From Candidatus Woesearchaeota archaeon (GTDB lineage Archaea; Nanobdellota; Nanobdellia; Woesearchaeales; BM511), in NCBI GenBank assembly GCA_018221175.1, contig JAAOYE010000008.1, positions 1-9,200 on the forward strand: 9,200 bases of DNA, in the 5' to 3' direction. How positions within the stretch are numbered: the stretch's first letter is position 1; the number at the start of each line of letters is the position of its first letter. The notes beneath the pieces are model-generated. The model ran no database searches and was not told the DNA's origin. It was given only the letters and a program-made list of their open reading frames with translations. Positions 6,709-9,200 of this stretch are shown one piece after another. A program made the translations under genes and the position numbers.

Positions 6709-7827
6709 CTAGGTCAATATCTCATCGAGTCTGTCTGTGTCTATTGCTCTTCTTATCTCCATGGCGATTCTGTCACCGTAACTGATTGGCTTTCTGTGGA
6801 GATAAGCACTGTAAGGTGTGAACATTGTGCCAGGCGAGCCAGGGATTCGAAGCGAAACGTCAAAAATGATTGGCTCTTCTTTTCCGTGCTCAGACGCGAT
6901 TGCCCCCTGCAAAGCAAAAGGGCCGATTATTCCCGGCGGATGCTCTTTTTTGCAGGTTTTTACAAACTTTTCTCCAAGCTCAAAGATTTTTTCAAGAATT
7001 GACTCTTTAACTGTTACTGCTGCGTGGCCAGTCTCAATAAAAGTTGGCTTTACGTATTCCATTGCCTGCAATTGCTGTTCTGCAGGAAGCCTAAGCATGC
7101 CATCGAGGTTTGTCTGGCGCCTTGTGTCTGTTCCCATAAGCTCAAGTTCATCTGTTAATGGCGAATAGAAAAAATTAAAGTTTACCTGGGCGCCAATTAT
7201 GTATTCTTCAATCACTGCAGTTGCGAGGCTTTTATTAGTCACAGCTTTTTTTAAAATGAGCTCGTTTGCTTTTGACAAAAAGTCCTGGCCGTCTATTGCA
7301 AAGAAAAACGCCCGTTCATACCCTCTCATTGCCTCATTGACTTTAACAATTGCAAGCCTGTCTATTTCTTTTGGCTTTTTGAAGATTTTTGGGTATCTTA
7401 TCCCTGCCTTTTGCATGAGGTTGTATTGGTTTTTTGGAATGCCTCTTTCTTCAAGCTTTAGCATGCTTCTTGTTCCATAAATAGGGACTTCAAATTTTTC
7501 CTCGACTTTTTTGAAGTCGTCAAAATAAACCCAAAAATATCTGTTATGAATAAAAATTGTGTTTAGCGCCCTTAGCTTTTTTTGGATTTGTGGCTTTAAT
7601 ACATCTGAGTACTTGTCAACAATGATTACTTCGTCTATTACTCCTTTGCCGTATTTTGATTTGTAGTATTTAGCGTAAGTTTTTTGCCTGTCTTTTCTTA
7701 CAATGCATAACGTTCTAAAGCCGTGTTTTTTTGCGCCAAGACTAACATCTAGTGCGGAGTGGCCTCCAAGCACGCCGATTGTTATGTTTTTTTTGTCGTA
7801 TCCCTTAATTATTTTTTTTAGGTTCAT
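6709..7827 (-). CDS. PurP-family ATP-grasp protein, divergent paralog
   Basis: A 372-residue paralog of the upstream PurP, sharing the DUF1246/DUF1297 two-part ATP-grasp layout. Shared landmarks: LGGHSALDVSLGAKKHGF (20-37), AGIRYPKIFKKPKEID (141-156), EEYIIGAQ (207-214), YSPLTDELELMG (221-232), RRQTNLDG (236-243), GIIGPFALQ (299-307) and FDVSLRIPGSPGT (322-334). Key loops differ from canonical PurP: the PHG motif is replaced by HNR (94-96), the GA-x-GG-x-GYF ATP loop becomes AMRGYERAFF (166-175), and DKRYESN becomes DTRRQTN. From memory, this matches a recurrent archaeal second PurP group of unproven function; FAICAR synthesis should not be assumed. The start is ATG 7827, overlapping the upstream stop as ATGA; an in-frame extension to 7914 would run through the upstream gene and is rejected. 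Co-expression with PurP suggests a partner subunit or related ligase. Confidence 0.85.
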   Translation of the reverse strand: MNLKKIIKGYDKKNITIGVLGGHSALDVSLGAKKHGFRTLCIVRKDRQKTYAKYYKSKYGKGVIDEVIIVDKYSDVLKPQIQKKLRALNTIFIHNRYFWVYFDDFKKVEEKFEVPIYGTRSMLKLEERGIPKNQYNLMQKAGIRYPKIFKKPKEIDRLAIVKVNEAMRGYERAFFFAIDGQDFLSKANELILKKAVTNKSLATAVIEEYIIGAQVNFNFFYSPLTDELELMGTDTRRQTNLDGMLRLPAEQQLQAMEYVKPTFIETGHAAVTVKESILEKIFELGEKFVKTCKKEHPPGIIGPFALQGAIASEHGKEEPIIFDVSLRIPGSPGTMFTPYSAYLHRKPISYGDRIAMEIRRAIDTDRLDEILT

Positions 7828-8831
7828 CCAAGCACCTTGTTTAGCTCGTTGTTTTCTATTGCAAGCTTTATTTCTCTTGCTATCCTTTTTCCTGTACTCA
7901 TCTGTTCGTCCCAAAGCATGTATGAGTACGGCGACGTGGGAATGTATGGGTTTGTCCCTGCAACGATTCTTGCAGAGACTTCAAATGTGAAGATTTCTTT
8001 TTCTGGCGTTATGATAGTTTCTGCACAAAACGGGCCAAACATTCCTCGTTTTGCCAGTTTTTGTGATGATTTTACTATGTTTTCGCCAATATCTATTGCT
8101 TCTGACAAGAATGATTCTCTGACAACCAAAGGTATGTTCCCTGTGATTACATAGCTTGGATCAACAGATTTTAGTGCTATCTGGTCACGCGCTGAGATTC
8201 TGCCAAGCGAGTCTACGTTGCTTTCATACCTTTTGTCAAATCCCATCAGTTCAAGCCTGTCAAGCATTGGCGACTGGAAGTAGTGGTTGTATACAGGAAC
8301 GCCAATAATGTACTCTTGTAATATGTATCTTTTTCCTTTATGCGCCTGAATTTTTTTGTCAAAGTCTTCTTTTGAGTTTGCCAAAAAGTATCCTTTACCC
8401 CCTTCTGCTCCGTAAAATTTTACTATCACGCTTCTGTCTATATCTTCTGGTCTTTTGAATATTTTTGGCTGTCTAAGGCCTGCTTTTTTTAGCCAGTGCT
8501 GCTGCTTTGTTCTTGAAACTTCCCATTTAAGGATATCTTTTGAGCCAAAGTACATTAGCTTTGATTTTTTGATCTCATCCACGTCTGTGTATGCTGCTAG
8601 TGTTCCATGCGGCACTAAAACAGCGTTTTCATCGATTAATTGTTTTTCTGTTTTCCAAAAGTCTGAGAAATTGTTTATTTCAATTATCTTGTCTGCAACG
8701 CCAAACATCTTGTAGGGCTTTACCTGGTGTTTTCTGCAAACCACGATAGTTTCAAAGCCTTCTTCTTTTGCGCCTTTTAATATTTGCAGAGCACTGTGAG
8801 AACCAAGAGTAGCAATCTTTATCTCCGCCAT
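7824..8831 (-). CDS. purP: 5-formaminoimidazole-4-carboxamide ribonucleotide synthetase (PurP)
   Basis: A 335-residue ATP-grasp ligase that makes FAICAR from AICAR, formate and ATP in archaeal purine biosynthesis (cytoplasmic), replacing the folate-dependent PurH step. Nearly all PurP landmarks are present: LGSHSALQILKGAKEEGF (9-26), VPHGTLAAY (73-81), LKKAGLRQPK (114-123), the GAEGGKGYF ATP loop (141-149), EYIIG (173-177), FDKRYESN (198-205), PSYVITGNIPLVVRES (225-240), GMFGPFCAE (263-271) and FEVSARIVAGTN (283-294). They match what I remember of the Methanocaldococcus enzyme (361 residues) closely. The main difference is a slightly shorter N-terminus and a shortened segment around 160-170. 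The ATG at 8831 fits the family start and has an A/T box about 24 nt upstream. It is followed without a gap by a diverged paralog (ATGA overlap). Whether the rest of the purine pathway exists cannot be judged here. Confidence 0.92.
   Translation of the reverse strand: MAEIKIATLGSHSALQILKGAKEEGFETIVVCRKHQVKPYKMFGVADKIIEINNFSDFWKTEKQLIDENAVLVPHGTLAAYTDVDEIKKSKLMYFGSKDILKWEVSRTKQQHWLKKAGLRQPKIFKRPEDIDRSVIVKFYGAEGGKGYFLANSKEDFDKKIQAHKGKRYILQEYIIGVPVYNHYFQSPMLDRLELMGFDKRYESNVDSLGRISARDQIALKSVDPSYVITGNIPLVVRESFLSEAIDIGENIVKSSQKLAKRGMFGPFCAETIITPEKEIFTFEVSARIVAGTNPYIPTSPYSYMLWDEQMSTGKRIAREIKLAIENNELNKVLG
7833..7838 (-). promoter_or_regulatory. Possible Shine-Dalgarno site for the second PurP gene
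   Basis: AAGGTG on the minus strand ends five bases before the ATG at 7827 and supports that start over the upstream extension. It lies inside the 3' end of the first PurP gene (Lys-Val codons), so the match could be coincidental. Other genes in the window lack such a site. Confidence 0.4.
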
Positions 8832-8850
8832 GGCAGATAGAAATAGTCGT

Positions 8851-8860
8851 TATTTTTAAG
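8851..8860 (-). promoter_or_regulatory. Candidate TATA box of the PurP operon
   Basis: On the minus strand this reads CTTAAAAATA, centred about 24-25 nt before the purP ATG at 8831, again compatible with a leaderless mRNA. A stronger A/T box (ATATATAAAT, around 8871-8880) lies about 44 nt upstream and would instead give a leader of roughly 17 nt. Which one is used cannot be decided from sequence. Confidence 0.4.
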
Positions 8861-8871
8861 CTTTGCGAAAA

Positions 8872-8880
8872 TTTATATAT
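8872..8880 (+). promoter_or_regulatory. TATA box of the divergent-PAP2 gene
   Basis: TTTATATAT, preceded by a purine-rich GCGAAAA that could serve as the TFB element, is centred 26 nt before the ATG at 8902. The sequence and distance are close to ideal for a leaderless archaeal promoter. The box is nearly symmetric and could also act on the minus strand for purP. Confidence 0.7.
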
Positions 8881-8901
8881 CACTTTAAATTTACAAACAA
8901 T

Positions 8902-9200
8902 ATGGGCGTGATAGGACAGTTTTTTGTAGAAGTTTTTACTAACAAAGTATTTCTTTCTATGTTTTTCTCATTTTTAGTGTCAGTTTTGACAAAGATATCT
9001 ATAGTACTGGCATCAGAAAAGAATCCTAATCTCTCAGCGATTTACAGGAGCGGCGGTATGCCCTCAACGCACACAGCTGCAGTTGTTGGCATGACTCTTG
9101 GAGTGCTTTTTTTTGAGGGTGTTGGAACACTTTTTGTTATTGCGCTAGCGTTTTCTATTGTGATTATCCATGACTCCATGGGCGTGCGATATCAGGCTGA
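8902..9200 (+). CDS. DUF212/divergent PAP2 (YuiD-like) membrane phosphatase, partial at 3' end
   Basis: The first 99 residues of a membrane protein, cut by the window edge. Family signatures are clear: RSGGMPSTH at 49-57, resembling the PAP2 phosphatase motif PS-x-H, and HDSMGVR at 90-96, matching the DA-x-GVRR motif of the YuiD/DUF212 group. Hydrophobic helices lie at about 16-37, 59-71 and 75-89. A full family member is about 140-160 residues, so roughly one third is missing. The family belongs to the PAP2/haloperoxidase superfamily, suggesting hydrolysis of a membrane-lipid phosphate, but its substrate is not established. It is divergently transcribed from purP with a 70-nt gap and a good TATA box, without a Shine-Dalgarno sequence. 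Confidence 0.85.
   Translation, partial: MGVIGQFFVEVFTNKVFLSMFFSFLVSVLTKISIVLASEKNPNLSAIYRSGGMPSTHTAAVVGMTLGVLFFEGVGTLFVIALAFSIVIIHDSMGVRYQA

Noticed and set aside
6818..7168. 116-codon plus-strand ORF
   Set aside because: It is the antisense shadow of the second PurP gene, with no promoter box or family resemblance.
7828..7914. In-frame N-terminal extension of the second PurP gene by 29 residues
   Set aside because: The extension is Lys/Arg-rich and unlike the family start, and it runs through the coding end of the first PurP gene. The ATGA overlap and the SD-like AAGGTG favour the start at 7827.
7703..7990. 95-codon plus-strand ORF antisense to the PurP pair
   Set aside because: It lies opposite two strongly conserved genes and has the Phe/Ser/Leu-rich composition expected from the complement of AT-rich coding sequence. 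No motif is seen.
1..9200. CRISPR array, tRNA/rRNA, insertion sequence or defence island
   Set aside because: No direct-repeat array, no tRNA- or rRNA-like segment, no transposase or integrase motifs and no terminal inverted repeats were seen. The genes are mostly housekeeping or membrane type.

Overview
The window reads as chromosomal DNA of an archaeon with an AT-rich genome. It is gene-dense, with tiny or overlapping gene junctions. The evidence for Archaea is the tandem pair of PurP-family ATP-grasp enzymes (an archaeal way of making FAICAR), A/T boxes centred about 24-28 nt before several start codons (the pattern of leaderless archaeal transcripts), and a Ski2/Mtr4-like helicase. The layout of the DsbA-like protein (two N-terminal membrane segments, a GNCNG motif, then a thioredoxin fold) resembles, from memory, proteins of Woesearchaeota/Pacearchaeota-type DPANN archaea. 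That lineage is an inference; no rRNA or other marker gene is present.

Layout, left to right. (1) 1-1455, +: the 3' part of a large cysteine-free, Asn/Tyr/Asp-rich, probably extracellular beta protein with three related modules, each containing a calcium-loop-like DxNxDG motif or a degenerate form of it. (2) 1452-3380, -: a compact Ski2/Mtr4-type RNA helicase that ends on the surface-protein gene with overlapping stop codons. (3) 3469-5640, +: a tight four-gene operon encoding a DUF1704/MATCAP-type metallopeptidase, a 74-residue two-helix membrane protein, a 62-residue PspC-domain protein and a DUF2238-like integral membrane protein. The junctions are +1 nt, +3 nt and an ATGA overlap. (4) 5641-5737: a short convergent intergenic stretch with a 7-bp hairpin on the last stop codon. 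(5) 5738-6664, -: a membrane-anchored DsbA-like oxidoreductase with a CYSC active site. (6) 6709-8831, -: a two-gene operon of PurP paralogs joined by ATGA. The upstream gene looks canonical; the downstream one has replaced several substrate/ATP-site motifs. (7) 8902-end, +: the start of a DUF212/divergent-PAP2 membrane phosphatase-like gene, cut by the window edge.

The window holds no tRNA, rRNA, CRISPR array, insertion sequence or integrase, and no gene-free stretch over 100 nt. It looks like core genome rather than a mobile island. Its most interesting parts are the archaeal MATCAP-like peptidase embedded in a membrane/stress-type operon, the helicase that appears to lack the Mtr4 arch, the modular surface protein, and the diverged PurP partner.
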